Shown here one piece after another: positions 18,677 to 26,916 of a stretch of 64,000 nt of DNA. Position numbers and translations under genes: made by a program. The notes below the pieces were generated by a model, which ran no database searches, had not been told where the DNA came from, and was given only the letters and a program-made list of their open reading frames with translations. Position 1 is the stretch's first letter. Each line of letters opens with the position of its first letter. Location: NCBI GenBank assembly GCA_014075255.1, contig CP046178.1, positions 2,064,894 to 2,128,893 of the forward strand. Reading direction: 5' to 3'. This DNA comes from Gammaproteobacteria bacterium. GTDB lineage: Bacteria > Pseudomonadota > Gammaproteobacteria > UBA4575.

Positions 18677-19549
18677 ATGGCACAAGCAGAAAGTAATTAT
18701 TACATCCCTCATGGCAGTCATTGGCCCATCATTGGGTCAATTGCGGTTTGTAGTCTTATGGTTGGATTTTCGAATCTTCTAAATGGCGCAACATGGGGCA
18801 AACACCTAATGATCGTGGGTGCGGTTATTTTATTAGTCATGTTGTTTGGTTGGTTTGGTGCGGTTATTAAAGAAAGTGAAACAGGCGCATATAACAGCCA
18901 AGTAGACACTTCATTCCGTTGGGGTATGTTCTGGTTTATTTTTTCAGAAGTGATGTTCTTCGCTGCGTTCTTTGGGGCCTTATTTTATGCACGTGTGTAC
19001 TCTTTGCCTTGGTTAGGGGGCGAAGGAGCTGGGGCAGCCACCAATAATTATTTATGGCCTGGTTTTGAAGTGATTTGGCCACTAACGGGAAATGGCCCAG
19101 GCGAGATTGGCGGTCAATTTACACCGATGCCAGCATGGGGTTTACCTGCGATTAATACCGCTTTGTTATTAACCAGTGGCGTGACCTTAACTTGGGCGCA
19201 CCATGCGCTAAAAGCAAATCACCGTAGCCAGTTAATCATTGGTTTGTCTTTAACCGTATTACTGGGTGCGATCTTCATGGTATGCCAGGGCTATGAATAC
19301 TACGAGGCATACCAGCACTTAGGTTTAACATTGGGTTCAGGTGTCTATGGTTCTACATTTTTCCTGCTGACAGGTTTTCACGGCATGCACGTATCCATCG
19401 GCGCCATCGTCCTATTTGTGATTCTGGTACGTTGCATACGTGGCCACTTTAAGCCAGAGCATCACTTCGGGTTCGAAGCGGCAGCTTGGTATTGGCACTT
19501 TGTAGACGTTGTATGGTTAGGCTTATATATATTTGTCTACTGGGTTTAA
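18677..19549 (+). CDS. coxC: Cytochrome c oxidase subunit III
   Basis: A 290-residue seven-helix membrane subunit. The conserved SEVMFFAAFFGALFYARVY segment (near residue 93) carries the family's acidic residue, and the C terminus WYWHFVDVVWLGLYIFVYW is diagnostic. A Gly/Pro-rich loop (about 115-155) between helices is longer than in mitochondrial COX3, as in other gammaproteobacteria. Last gene of the coxB-coxA-ctaG-coxC run; a multi-hairpin terminator-like structure follows. Confidence 0.97.
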   Translation: MAQAESNYYIPHGSHWPIIGSIAVCSLMVGFSNLLNGATWGKHLMIVGAVILLVMLFGWFGAVIKESETGAYNSQVDTSFRWGMFWFIFSEVMFFAAFFGALFYARVYSLPWLGGEGAGAATNNYLWPGFEVIWPLTGNGPGEIGGQFTPMPAWGLPAINTALLLTSGVTLTWAHHALKANHRSQLIIGLSLTVLLGAIFMVCQGYEYYEAYQHLGLTLGSGVYGSTFFLLTGFHGMHVSIGAIVLFVILVRCIRGHFKPEHHFGFEAAAWYWHFVDVVWLGLYIFVYWV

Positions 19550-19570
19550 GCTGGCAGATATATTAGATAT

Positions 19571-19667
19571 AAAACGTCGCTTTGACTCGTACCTTCCTGG
19601 TACTCGGCCATACGGCTAGCAAAGCTACCCAAATCTGCTCCCGGCAGATTTGTCGCGGCGTTTTTTT
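19571..19667. terminator. Branched multi-hairpin element, probable bidirectional terminator
   Basis: A 10-bp closing stem (AAAACGTCGC at 19571-19580 with GCGGCGTTTT at 19655-19664, one G-U pair) encloses three smaller hairpins: GTACC/GGTAC (19589-19603), TAGC/GCTA (about 19617-19626), and a perfect 8-bp AAATCTGC/GCAGATTT (19631-19651) with loop TCCCG. Seven T residues end the plus strand; the minus strand ends in GTTTT. It lies between convergent coxC and the DUF2909 gene, so a shared terminator fits. The cloverleaf shape is more elaborate than needed. Confidence 0.7.
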
Positions 19668-19678
19668 AGCTTATAGTT

Positions 19679-19882
19679 TTAACCTGAAATGCCATGAGGT
19701 TCGATGTAGCCGGCGAAGTATGCAAGGATAAGAAGAACAAAAATAAATACAGATATACCAATTCTATAGGTTAGTGCTTTTGCTGTTCGATTGGTTTCGC
19801 CTTTGTCCTTAACTAAAAAAACCATAGCTGAAGCAAGGCTGCCTAGTGCAGCTAGAAATAATAGAATAATAATAATTTTCAT
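19679..19882 (-). CDS. Twin transmembrane protein, DUF2909 family
   Basis: A 67-residue protein with two membrane helices (about 2-23 and 41-62) joined by a charged loop KDKGETNRTAKALTYR. Size and pattern (basic loop with AKALTYRIG) match DUF2909, small proteins of unknown function encoded in cox clusters of gammaproteobacteria. It is on the minus strand, convergent with coxC and divergent from the SURF1 gene 36 bases away. Confidence 0.85.
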   Translation of the reverse strand: MKIIIILLFLAALGSLASAMVFLVKDKGETNRTAKALTYRIGISVFIFVLLILAYFAGYIEPHGISG

Positions 19883-19918
19883 GGGAATAAACTTTTACTT
19901 TTTTATGGTTAATTCATT

Positions 19919-20659
19919 GTGACAGAAAATAAGCATTGGCGAAAACCAACTTGGCAAGTGGTAATGGCTACTATAGCGGGAATATTTTTTCTTAGTAGCT
20001 TAGGGGTTTGGCAGTTGTTACGTGGCGAAGAAAAAAAACAAATCCAACTAGAAATTGAATCACGCAAAAACAGTGAGCCACAAGCATTTAGTTTTCCGAT
20101 TATTGATCCTGCTAGCCTACGTTTTCAGTCTATACGCGTAAAAGGAAGGTTTATATCAAGTCAGCAGTTTGCACTAGATAATCGCTTTTTAGATAATCAA
20201 GTGGGTTTCAATATATTCACACCCTTTAAAATTTATAACTCTGATCGAGTAGTTTTAGTAGATCGTGGATGGGTACCACTAACTGGTTCGCGTGAAACAT
20301 TGCCTAATGTAGATGTTGATGAAAATATGAGAACTTTAGTAGGCAGTGTGTATGTTCCCTATGGCAAAGCCTTTAGTTTGGGTGAAATAGATAGCTCAAT
20401 AAGTTGGCCGCGTTTGATTCAATTCCTAGATTTTGAGTTATTGTCATCTAGGATAGGGCAAGACTTAATGCCGTTATCCTTGCGTATGCAAGCAGGGCAA
20501 GAAGATACGTATAAAGCGAAGTGGAGAATATACGAAACTTCCTCATCGAAACGCAATTACGGTTACGCATTTCAATGGTTTGCTATGGCTATAACTGTGC
20601 TGATTATATTCGTTGTGTTGCATCGACCTAGGCCCATTTCTAGGTCGAATAATAAATAA
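19919..20659 (+). CDS. SURF1-family cytochrome oxidase assembly protein
   Basis: A 246-residue protein starting at GTG (MTENKHWRKP). An N-terminal helix with LGVWQLLRGEEKK and a C-terminal helix (about 218-236) bracket a periplasmic domain with the family motifs NRFLDNQVGFNIFTPF and VLVDRGWVP, and YAFQWFAMA before the last helix. SURF1 proteins help insert haem a into subunit I. The GTG lies 36 bases from the divergent DUF2909 start, and the next gene follows after 15 bases. Confidence 0.94.
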   Translation: MTENKHWRKPTWQVVMATIAGIFFLSSLGVWQLLRGEEKKQIQLEIESRKNSEPQAFSFPIIDPASLRFQSIRVKGRFISSQQFALDNRFLDNQVGFNIFTPFKIYNSDRVVLVDRGWVPLTGSRETLPNVDVDENMRTLVGSVYVPYGKAFSLGEIDSSISWPRLIQFLDFELLSSRIGQDLMPLSLRMQAGQEDTYKAKWRIYETSSSKRNYGYAFQWFAMAITVLIIFVVLHRPRPISRSNNK

Positions 20660-20674
20660 AATATAATAAGACTA

Positions 20675-21268
20675 ATGGAAAATAGAACTAAAAGTAGAAG
20701 TTATATGATCGGCTTATTCGCAGTATTTTTTGGGCCGTTATTTTTTGCAATGTGGTTATTTTATGTGCCGAACAGTTGGATGAGTTCAAAAACACAAAAT
20801 CATGGCACATTAATTAGCCCTGCTCAGCCTCTCGAAAAGTTTGAGCTAAAAGCTATTGATGGTAGTTCATGGAGTCATGAAGAATTCATGGGTAAGTGGA
20901 CCTTGTTATACATCGGTGATGAATCTTGCGATCTATACTGTGAAGCTGATTTATTTAAAATGCGCCAAGTGCGTTTAACGTTAGGTCGTGATAGTGATCG
21001 CGTGCAACGAAAATATCTTGGTGTGCATAACCAACAAAGCACACAAGCTATAAATAAATTATTTTCCAAATATCATCGCATGCAAGTGGCCTGGTTTGAG
21101 AAAAAAATAGTGGATAAGTCGCTACCACTATTCAAAGATCTTCCTCTGCATCAGATCTATGTGATTGACCCACTTGGAAATTTAATGATGTGGTACTCTA
21201 AAGACGTTACTTCTAAAGGCATGAAGAAAGATCTTAAGCGCTTATTAAAAGTGTCTAAAATAGGTTAA
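20675..21268 (+). CDS. SCO-like membrane-anchored thioredoxin-fold protein of the cox cluster
   Basis: A 197-residue protein with one N-terminal membrane helix (residues 11-31) and a periplasmic domain. Cys85 and Cys89 form a CxxxC motif (SCDLYC) and His159 lies in LHQIYVIDPLGNLMMWY; together these match the metal ligand layout of SCO1/SenC (CxxxC plus a distal His), although the canonical CxxxCP proline is absent (CE follows). Proteins like this between surf1 and ctaA are usually left as hypothetical. A role in CuA delivery or thiol reduction is inference. Confidence 0.75.
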   Translation: MENRTKSRSYMIGLFAVFFGPLFFAMWLFYVPNSWMSSKTQNHGTLISPAQPLEKFELKAIDGSSWSHEEFMGKWTLLYIGDESCDLYCEADLFKMRQVRLTLGRDSDRVQRKYLGVHNQQSTQAINKLFSKYHRMQVAWFEKKIVDKSLPLFKDLPLHQIYVIDPLGNLMMWYSKDVTSKGMKKDLKRLLKVSKIG

Positions 21269-21302
21269 ATCTGAATAAATACAAGAAAGATAAAACAATA
21301 GT

Positions 21303-22286
21303 ATGTTTAGAAAAATTGCACTGTTTGCGACATTGCTAGCACTTATGGTTGTAGTGATGGGTGCTTACACGCGCTTATCTAATGCAGGTTTGGGCTGCCC
21401 GGATTGGCCTGGTTGTTATGGCCATATTTTAGGTGTTCCAGAAACGAGTTCTGAAATTGATCAAGCTAATCAGGCATTTCCTGAGCGCGAAGTTGAATCT
21501 AGCAAAGCTTGGAAAGAAATGATCCATCGTTACCTAGCTGAAGGATTGGGCCTATTGATTGTGGCTTTGGCTATTGTTGCAATAATGAGACGAAGAGACA
21601 CGAAGCAAGCGTTATGGTTGCCTATTATCTTAGTGGGATTAGTTATCTTTCAAGGATTATTAGGGATGTGGACGGTTACCCTATTGCTAAAACCGGTCAT
21701 CGTGATGCTGCATTTATTCGGTGGCTTGAGTATTTTGGCATTGCTCTGGTGGTTAGTATTAGATAGTTCGCGGGAGCAAACTTCGCTTCGGAAAAACTCT
21801 TTAACACCAATTTTAGTTGTGGGTTTGTTGCTATTGGGCACACAAATTCTTCTGGGCGGTTGGACGAGTGCGAATTATGCAGCTTTGGCTTGTCCCGATT
21901 TTCCAACTTGCCAAGGTAAATGGTGGCCAGAGACAGACTTTAAAGAAGGTTTTGTAATTTGGCGTGGTATAGAGCAGAACTATGAGTTTGGCGTGCTCGA
22001 CAATCCTGCACGAACTGCAATTCATCTTAGTCATCGCATGTTTGCGATAGTCGTTGGAGTTTTTTGGTTGTATTTAGTATTACGCATCATGAAACGTAGC
22101 AGTACATCATCGAATATGCGCCAGCTGGCAACAATAACTTTGTTGTTATTGTTAGCACAAATTGCCTTGGGAGTTTCTAATGTAGTGATGAAGTTGCCCA
22201 TCAGTGTTGCGGTGATGCACAACGGTGGAGCAGCGTTGCTGCTGCTCAGTGTGGTCACATTAATTTATTATTCGCGTTTAGAGTAA
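21303..22286 (+). CDS. ctaA: Haem A synthase (CtaA/COX15)
   Basis: A 327-residue eight-helix membrane enzyme that oxidises the C8 methyl of haem O to give haem A. Two cysteine pairs are visible (CPDWPGC near residue 32 and CPDFPTC near residue 198), as are the haem-ligand histidines in MIHRYLAEG, LHLFGG, HLSHRMFA and MHNGGAALL. It ends the cox cluster, eight bases from convergent rpoH. A haem O synthase gene (ctaB/cyoE), which usually follows, is missing here and must be elsewhere. Confidence 0.96.
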   Translation: MFRKIALFATLLALMVVVMGAYTRLSNAGLGCPDWPGCYGHILGVPETSSEIDQANQAFPEREVESSKAWKEMIHRYLAEGLGLLIVALAIVAIMRRRDTKQALWLPIILVGLVIFQGLLGMWTVTLLLKPVIVMLHLFGGLSILALLWWLVLDSSREQTSLRKNSLTPILVVGLLLLGTQILLGGWTSANYAALACPDFPTCQGKWWPETDFKEGFVIWRGIEQNYEFGVLDNPARTAIHLSHRMFAIVVGVFWLYLVLRIMKRSSTSSNMRQLATITLLLLLAQIALGVSNVVMKLPISVAVMHNGGAALLLLSVVTLIYYSRLE

Positions 22287-22294
22287 AACTAAAT

Positions 22295-23161
22295 TTAAGC
22301 AGTAACTACTGATTTAAGTTTTTTAATTGCATTGCTCTCTAACTGACGTACGCGTTCTGCAGAAATATCATATTGCTTGGATAAATCTTGCAAGGTGGTC
22401 TTTTTCTCAGCTAACCAACGCTTAGCAACGATGTCGCGACTGCGTTCATCTAATTCTTGCAGCGCTATTTTTAGCTGGCTATTCTGATGAGCTCGCCAAT
22501 CATTTTCTTCAGTAATAACTTCTGGTGTATCAGTATCTTCACTTAAGTATGCAGCCGGTGCGTAGCTCGCTGCAGAGTCTTCTTCATCAGCATGATCAGG
22601 CAAGTCAAATCCCATATCAGGACTGCTGAGACGTTTTTCCATTTCCAATACATCAGTAGTTTTAACGCCAAGTTGTTCCGCTACGTTCTCAACTTCTGCC
22701 TGGTTTAACCAGGCCAGTCTTTTTTTCTTGCTGCGTAAATTGAAAAATAATTTACGTTGCGCCTTAGTAGTAGCAATTTTTACAATGCGCCAATTGCGCA
22801 AAACATATTCATGGATTTCTGCGCGCACCCAGTGCACTGCAAAAGATACCAAGCGCACACCTTTTTGCGGATCAAATTTTTTCACAGCTTTCATAAGGCC
22901 TACATTGCCTTCCTGAATTAAATCAGCAATAGGTAAGCCGTAACCGTTGTATCCACGCGCCACCTGAACAACAAAGCGTAGGTGATGGAGAATCAAAGTA
23001 CGTGCCGCATCAAGATCATTATCCTCATGCAGGCGTACAGCCAGAGCATGCTCTTGTTCTGCATCCAACACAGGTATTTGATAGGCAGACGCAATATAGC
23101 TATCTACGTTCGCTGTGGATACGCTTAGAGGTGTCTGTGGGGGCATAATCGACTTTGTCAT
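22295..23161 (-). CDS. rpoH: RNA polymerase heat-shock sigma factor sigma-32
   Basis: A 288-residue group 3-like sigma factor of normal length that directs transcription of chaperone and protease genes. Region 2 carries the core-binding and -10 segment ([20 protein letters not shown]), the RpoH box [14 protein letters not shown] is near residue 136, and region 4 ends with [27 protein letters not shown] precedes the ATG by about 11 bases. A perfect CIRCE operator lies 45-71 bases upstream, implying HrcA repression. The order rpoH-ftsX-ftsE-ftsY is conserved in gammaproteobacteria but is here split by two small genes. Confidence 0.97.
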   Translation of the reverse strand: MTKSIMPPQTPLSVSTANVDSYIASAYQIPVLDAEQEHALAVRLHEDNDLDAARTLILHHLRFVVQVARGYNGYGLPIADLIQEGNVGLMKAVKKFDPQKGVRLVSFAVHWVRAEIHEYVLRNWRIVKIATTKAQRKLFFNLRSKKKRLAWLNQAEVENVAEQLGVKTTDVLEMEKRLSSPDMGFDLPDHADEEDSAASYAPAAYLSEDTDTPEVITEENDWRAHQNSQLKIALQELDERSRDIVAKRWLAEKKTTLQDLSKQYDISAERVRQLESNAIKKLKSVVTA

Positions 23162-23205
23162 ATACTGTGATTTCCTCTCTTAAAGATCATGTGAATGATG
23201 TAATT

Positions 23206-23232
23206 TTAGCACTCTTGATATTAGAGTGCTAA
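23206..23232. promoter_or_regulatory. CIRCE operator (HrcA binding site) upstream of rpoH
   Basis: TTAGCACTC (23206-23214), a nine-base spacer, and GAGTGCTAA (23224-23232): an exact match to the CIRCE consensus TTAGCACTC-N9-GAGTGCTAA. It is centred about 58 bases before the rpoH ATG, where HrcA would block transcription or the transcribed leader. hrcA itself is not in the window. Confidence 0.93.
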
Positions 23233-23597
23233 CCTGCCCATGAGTTCAATAATAAAGCCGATGTTTGGTGTAACCGCATCGATTCAAGGCTTAATAAGCA
23301 TTATTTTTATAAGGTTAATAATCCAAAATCAGCGGTACTCTTGCTCAAGATTCTTCTCGTCTATGCATTTCGAAATAATGAAGATTTCATAGCGTTTTGA
23401 TTTATTAAATCCCGTTTGTTGTTACGTCGCTTCGAAAGCACGCTTCACCCGGTAACCTATTGTTTCAAAATGCTGAGTCAGTATCTTTGTTGCCACACAG
23501 GCGTTGAGAAGCTCTCATGAAGGAACAAATTTGGAGCTAACTCATAGAAAAATATCAGAATGGAGTTGATGTCCTTTTATCGGTCTAAATTTGGACT
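23233..23597. other. Non-coding gap between rpoH operator and a Nu1-like gene
   Basis: No gene of convincing length is seen. On the minus strand CTTGAA followed by a 14-base spacer and CCAAACAT (about 23280-23255) loosely resembles a sigma-32 promoter for rpoH, but the match is weak. AAATTTGGA occurs twice, about 60 bases apart (near 23528 and 23588). Only tiny frames occur (for example 16 codons from 23472). Confidence 0.4.
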
Positions 23598-23885
23598 TTG
23601 TCTATTTCGAATACGCCTAAAAATATATTTCCATACAATTTAGTTAGATTACGTATCTTAAAAAATAAATACATGCCTGGCGTACAAGTAAGCAAATCTG
23701 ATTTAGCGCATATCTTTGGTGTTGATCAACCCACCATTGATCATTGGATTCAAAGGGGCTTGCCCTATATCCGCAAGCGTTTAGCGGGGATTCCTGTAGC
23801 GAATAACGAACGTGAACTTGTTTTTGATACTGCAGATGTAATTAATTGGCGTCTCTCGATTTCTAACTTAGAACAAGAATGGTGA
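23598..23885 (+). CDS. Nu1-like terminase small subunit domain / MerR-type HTH protein
   Basis: A 95-residue protein. After about 27 residues it has SKSDLAHIFGVDQPTIDHWI, RGLPYI and ELVFDTADVINWR, the pattern of the winged-helix DNA-binding domain of phage lambda Nu1 (KKQLADIFG, TIQNWQEQGMPV, VLYDSAAVIKWY). The longest frame starts at TTG; an ATG at 23673 (MPGVQVSK) would give a 70-residue core and is a fair alternative. No large terminase, portal or other phage gene is nearby, so it is a solitary remnant or a domesticated DNA-binding protein. Confidence 0.7.
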   Translation: MSISNTPKNIFPYNLVRLRILKNKYMPGVQVSKSDLAHIFGVDQPTIDHWIQRGLPYIRKRLAGIPVANNERELVFDTADVINWRLSISNLEQEW

Positions 23886-23939
23886 CATCAACTAATTCTT
23901 AAATTCTTCCTCTAGGAAAATATTTCAATAGGCACAAGG

Positions 23940-24143
23940 ATGAGTGCTCAAAACCTACAAACTTTTTCTTCTCAACCGTCTTACTATGCGATGAATATGA
24001 AAAATGATCACTGGGTGAGGATTAGTGATTCTTATTCCAATCTTGAAGATGCTAGAAATGTCTACCATAAATTATTAAAAAGGCATCCTTTCGCACGCCT
24101 TGGCGGCAGTAAACATCTTTCAGTTAAAGCTAGATCTAGTTGA
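23940..24143 (+). CDS. Hypothetical small protein (67 residues)
   Basis: Starts at ATG with AAGG directly before it and ends two bases from the end of convergent ftsX. The sequence has a polar N terminus and a core HWVRISDSYSNLEDARNVYHKLLKRHP that looks like a small folded alpha/beta unit; the tail is basic (GSKHLSVKARSS). No family recognised. It follows the Nu1-like gene by 54 bases on the same strand. Coding potential is judged only from a plausible amino acid pattern and tight fit between neighbours. Confidence 0.5.
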   Translation: MSAQNLQTFSSQPSYYAMNMKNDHWVRISDSYSNLEDARNVYHKLLKRHPFARLGGSKHLSVKARSS

Positions 24144-24145
24144 AA

Positions 24146-25114
24146 TTAGCTAGGTTGAATTTTGGCAATGCGATGCCCTACCGCTAGCCAGGAACCAAAC
24201 AGTCCTAAAAAAATACTGCTCCCAATTAACGAAATACTTTGCACAAAACTCGGTAGCATTAACTTAAAGTCACTATTGTAGAGGCCTATTAGATCCTGAG
24301 CAGGTTGGCGCACAACGAGCAGTACGATAAATACTAGCAGTAGCGCGAGTATTCCGCCTAATAGACCAAACCACAAACCGCCGTATAAAAATGGACGACG
24401 AATAAATCGATCAGTTGCACCAATCAGTTTGGTAACTTCAATTTCTGCACGGCGATTTTCAATATCTAAGCGAATACTGTTGCCCACCACCAATAAAACC
24501 GAAAGTCCTAGCATGATGCCAATAGCAGTAATTGCGCGGCGAATAATATCGGTAATGGTTTGTAAACGCTGTAGCCATTGCATGTCTAACTGTACTTGCT
24601 CAACATTCGCTAAAGATTGAAATTCTTTTTCGAGTGCATTTAATGAGTCACTTTGCTTAGCTAATTCAATAGGAGTGACTATTAATGTCGGTGGCAAAGG
24701 ATTGTTTGGTAAGCCTTCTAGTAATTCACCAAATTCACTACGTTTTTTAAATTCTTTTAGTGCTAAATCAGCGGAGACATAGTCAATATTTTCTACTTGT
24801 GCATGTTCTGAAAGTTTACTTTTTAATTGCTTTACCGCTAGTTCTGAAGTTTCGGTGTTTAAGAACAGTGAGATCTGACCTGAGTCGTCCCACTTGTGAG
24901 TGACGGTTTGTAGGTTATTGAGTAATATATATAAGACTGCGGGCAATGCGAGTGCGATAGCAACCATTAACAGCGTAAAGGTGGTGGCGAAGGGGGTTCG
25001 ATAAAGTTTGCCTAAGCTAAACAACAGTACGCGAAGATGGTCGCGAACGTAAGCGCGCAAACGAGTTTTTGCACTCGGTTTGGCAAGCGGCTGCTGACGT
25101 CTGCTTTTCACCAT
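24146..25114 (-). CDS. ftsX: Cell division protein FtsX
   Basis: A 322-residue four-helix ABC permease-like subunit that, with FtsE, activates peptidoglycan amidases at the septum. A basic cytoplasmic tail (residues 1-38) precedes helix 1 (about 42-65), a periplasmic loop of about 120 residues, and three further helices from residue 190. The SIRLDIENRRAEIEVTKLIGATD-type coupling segment is present (positions about 208-230). Begins three bases after the ftsE stop. Confidence 0.96.
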   Translation of the reverse strand: MVKSRRQQPLAKPSAKTRLRAYVRDHLRVLLFSLGKLYRTPFATTFTLLMVAIALALPAVLYILLNNLQTVTHKWDDSGQISLFLNTETSELAVKQLKSKLSEHAQVENIDYVSADLALKEFKKRSEFGELLEGLPNNPLPPTLIVTPIELAKQSDSLNALEKEFQSLANVEQVQLDMQWLQRLQTITDIIRRAITAIGIMLGLSVLLVVGNSIRLDIENRRAEIEVTKLIGATDRFIRRPFLYGGLWFGLLGGILALLLVFIVLLVVRQPAQDLIGLYNSDFKLMLPSFVQSISLIGSSIFLGLFGSWLAVGHRIAKIQPS

Positions 25115-25117
25115 GCG

Positions 25118-25813
25118 CTAATTAAGAATCTCGAAGTTTTGAGCATCTTGAGGGCTTTGCGAATCGATACATTCTCCATCACGCAAGCGAATAATTCGCT
25201 TTTGCATACGTTTAATGAGTTCTAAATCATGACTAGCAATCAGTACCGTAACGCCAACTTGATTAAAGTCATTAAATAAACGCATGATTTCAGCAGAAAG
25301 CTCTGGATCAAGATTCCCTGTAGGTTCATCAGCTAATAAGATAGCAGGCTTATGTACTACAGCTCGTGCAATACCTACACGTTGTTGTTCGCCACCAGAT
25401 AAAGTTATTGGCATCATCTGTTCTTTATCAAGCAAATCAACTTTATCAAGTGCGGCGCGTACGCGGCGATTGATATCTACCTGCGCAAAGCCTGCTATTT
25501 GCAATGGTAGTGATACATTATCAAAAACGTTTCGATCATGTAATAAATGATGGTCTTGGAACACCACGCCCATGTGTCTGCGCAATGCGGGAACTTTACG
25601 TTTGGGTATGCGGGTTATATTTTTTTGATTAATAAATATCTGTCCGCGGGTAGGTCTTTCGATTGCAGCGATAAGTTTGAGAAGTGTACTTTTACCTGCG
25701 CCTGAGGGGCCGGTTAGAAAAGTCATCTCACCCTGCTCGATGGTTAAATTCAGATGGGCTAATGCATCACGGTTGCCCGGGTAACGCTTTGTAACATTTT
25801 GCAGTTCGATCAT
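25118..25813 (-). CDS. ftsE: Cell division ATP-binding protein FtsE
   Basis: A 231-residue ABC ATPase. Walker A GPSGAGKST (36-44), Q-loop VVFQDHHLLHDRNVFDN, signature LSGGEQQRVGIARA, Walker B ILLADEPTGNLDP and the switch His in LIASHD are all intact. It powers FtsX and links divisome state to cell wall hydrolysis. Sits between ftsY and ftsX in the conserved ftsYEX order, 30 bases after ftsY. Confidence 0.98.
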   Translation of the reverse strand: MIELQNVTKRYPGNRDALAHLNLTIEQGEMTFLTGPSGAGKSTLLKLIAAIERPTRGQIFINQKNITRIPKRKVPALRRHMGVVFQDHHLLHDRNVFDNVSLPLQIAGFAQVDINRRVRAALDKVDLLDKEQMMPITLSGGEQQRVGIARAVVHKPAILLADEPTGNLDPELSAEIMRLFNDFNQVGVTVLIASHDLELIKRMQKRIIRLRDGECIDSQSPQDAQNFEILN

Positions 25814-25843
25814 TGCGTCATGCCTACTTATAAAATTATCGTT

Positions 25844-26791
25844 TTAAGTTATTTCGGCAGTAATGGGTTCGCGCCCCAGTAAGGCGCCAGCATATTGGTG
25901 TGCATTGAACACACGTAAATCATCTACGGCTTCGCCCACGCCTATATAGCGAATCGGTATCTGCAATTTGTCTGCGATCGCTAACACGATGCCGCCTTTT
26001 GCGCTGCCATCTAATTTTGTAATAGCAAGACCCGTTACTCCTAAAGCTTGATGGAATTCAATCGCCTGATTAATGGCATTTTGTCCAGTGCCGCCTTCAA
26101 GTACTAGGAGAGTTTCATGTGGCGCTTCCGGTTCAATTTTTTGTAGCGCACGTTTAATCTTTTGTAACTCTTCCATTAAATTTTGTTGCGTATGTAGACG
26201 GCCTGCGGTGTCAGCAATTAAGACCTTCATATTACGTGCTTTAGCCGATTGATAGGCGTCGAATACTACTGCTGCACTATCGGCACCACTTTTTTGCGCA
26301 ATTACTGGTGTGTTGATTCTTTTGCCCCACTCCTGTAATTGTTCCACTGCGGCAGCCCGGAAGGTGTCGCCAGCCGCCAGTAATACGGTTTGTCGGTACT
26401 CTACTAATCGCTGTGCAATTTTACCTATAGTGGTGGTTTTGCCAGCGCCGTTCACCCCTACCACTAGAATGGCGAAGGGCTGAATACTGCCCATAATCAG
26501 AGGTTTATTACAGGGAATTAGAATTTCTGCAATACTTTCTTGCAGAGCGCCATAAAGGACTTCAACATCAGTGAGTTGGATGCGACTCACGCGTGCTACA
26601 AGATCGATGATAATTTTATTAGTAGTTTCGATACCAACATCAGCCATCACTAATCGATCTTCTATTTCAGTGATCAGATCGTCGTCGAGTTCTTTTTTGC
26701 CCAGTACGGCAGAAGCTAAGCCTTCCGTTAAGGCGTCGCTGGTTTTGGATAATCCTTTGCGTAAGCGCTGGAAAACGCCTGTGTCAGTCAT
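25844..26791 (-). CDS. ftsY: Signal recognition particle receptor FtsY
   Basis: A 315-residue SRP-type GTPase that docks SRP-bound ribosomes at the membrane. The N domain (1-95) is followed by the G domain with GVNGAGKTTTIGK, DTFRAAAVEQL, DTAGRLHTQ, TKLDGSAKGG and a C-terminal GVGEAVDDLRVF. It has only a short N-terminal extension and lacks the long acidic A domain of E. coli FtsY. First gene of ftsYEX, divergent from an M16 peptidase gene. Confidence 0.97.
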   Translation of the reverse strand: MTDTGVFQRLRKGLSKTSDALTEGLASAVLGKKELDDDLITEIEDRLVMADVGIETTNKIIIDLVARVSRIQLTDVEVLYGALQESIAEILIPCNKPLIMGSIQPFAILVVGVNGAGKTTTIGKIAQRLVEYRQTVLLAAGDTFRAAAVEQLQEWGKRINTPVIAQKSGADSAAVVFDAYQSAKARNMKVLIADTAGRLHTQQNLMEELQKIKRALQKIEPEAPHETLLVLEGGTGQNAINQAIEFHQALGVTGLAITKLDGSAKGGIVLAIADKLQIPIRYIGVGEAVDDLRVFNAHQYAGALLGREPITAEIT

Positions 26792-26916
26792 ATAGAAATC
26801 CGCTTAATATAATTTCAGGCATAGATTTTGAACGAATGTTTATAGTATGGTCTAAGAAATACTGCTGTATATAAAACGGCGCTAATCCTAACATCAAGTA
26901 CATTCACACGTAACAA

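Noticed and set aside
23526-23600. AAATTTGGA direct repeats as attachment sites of a prophage remnant
   Set aside because: Nine bases only, both on the same side of the Nu1-like gene, so they do not flank an element.
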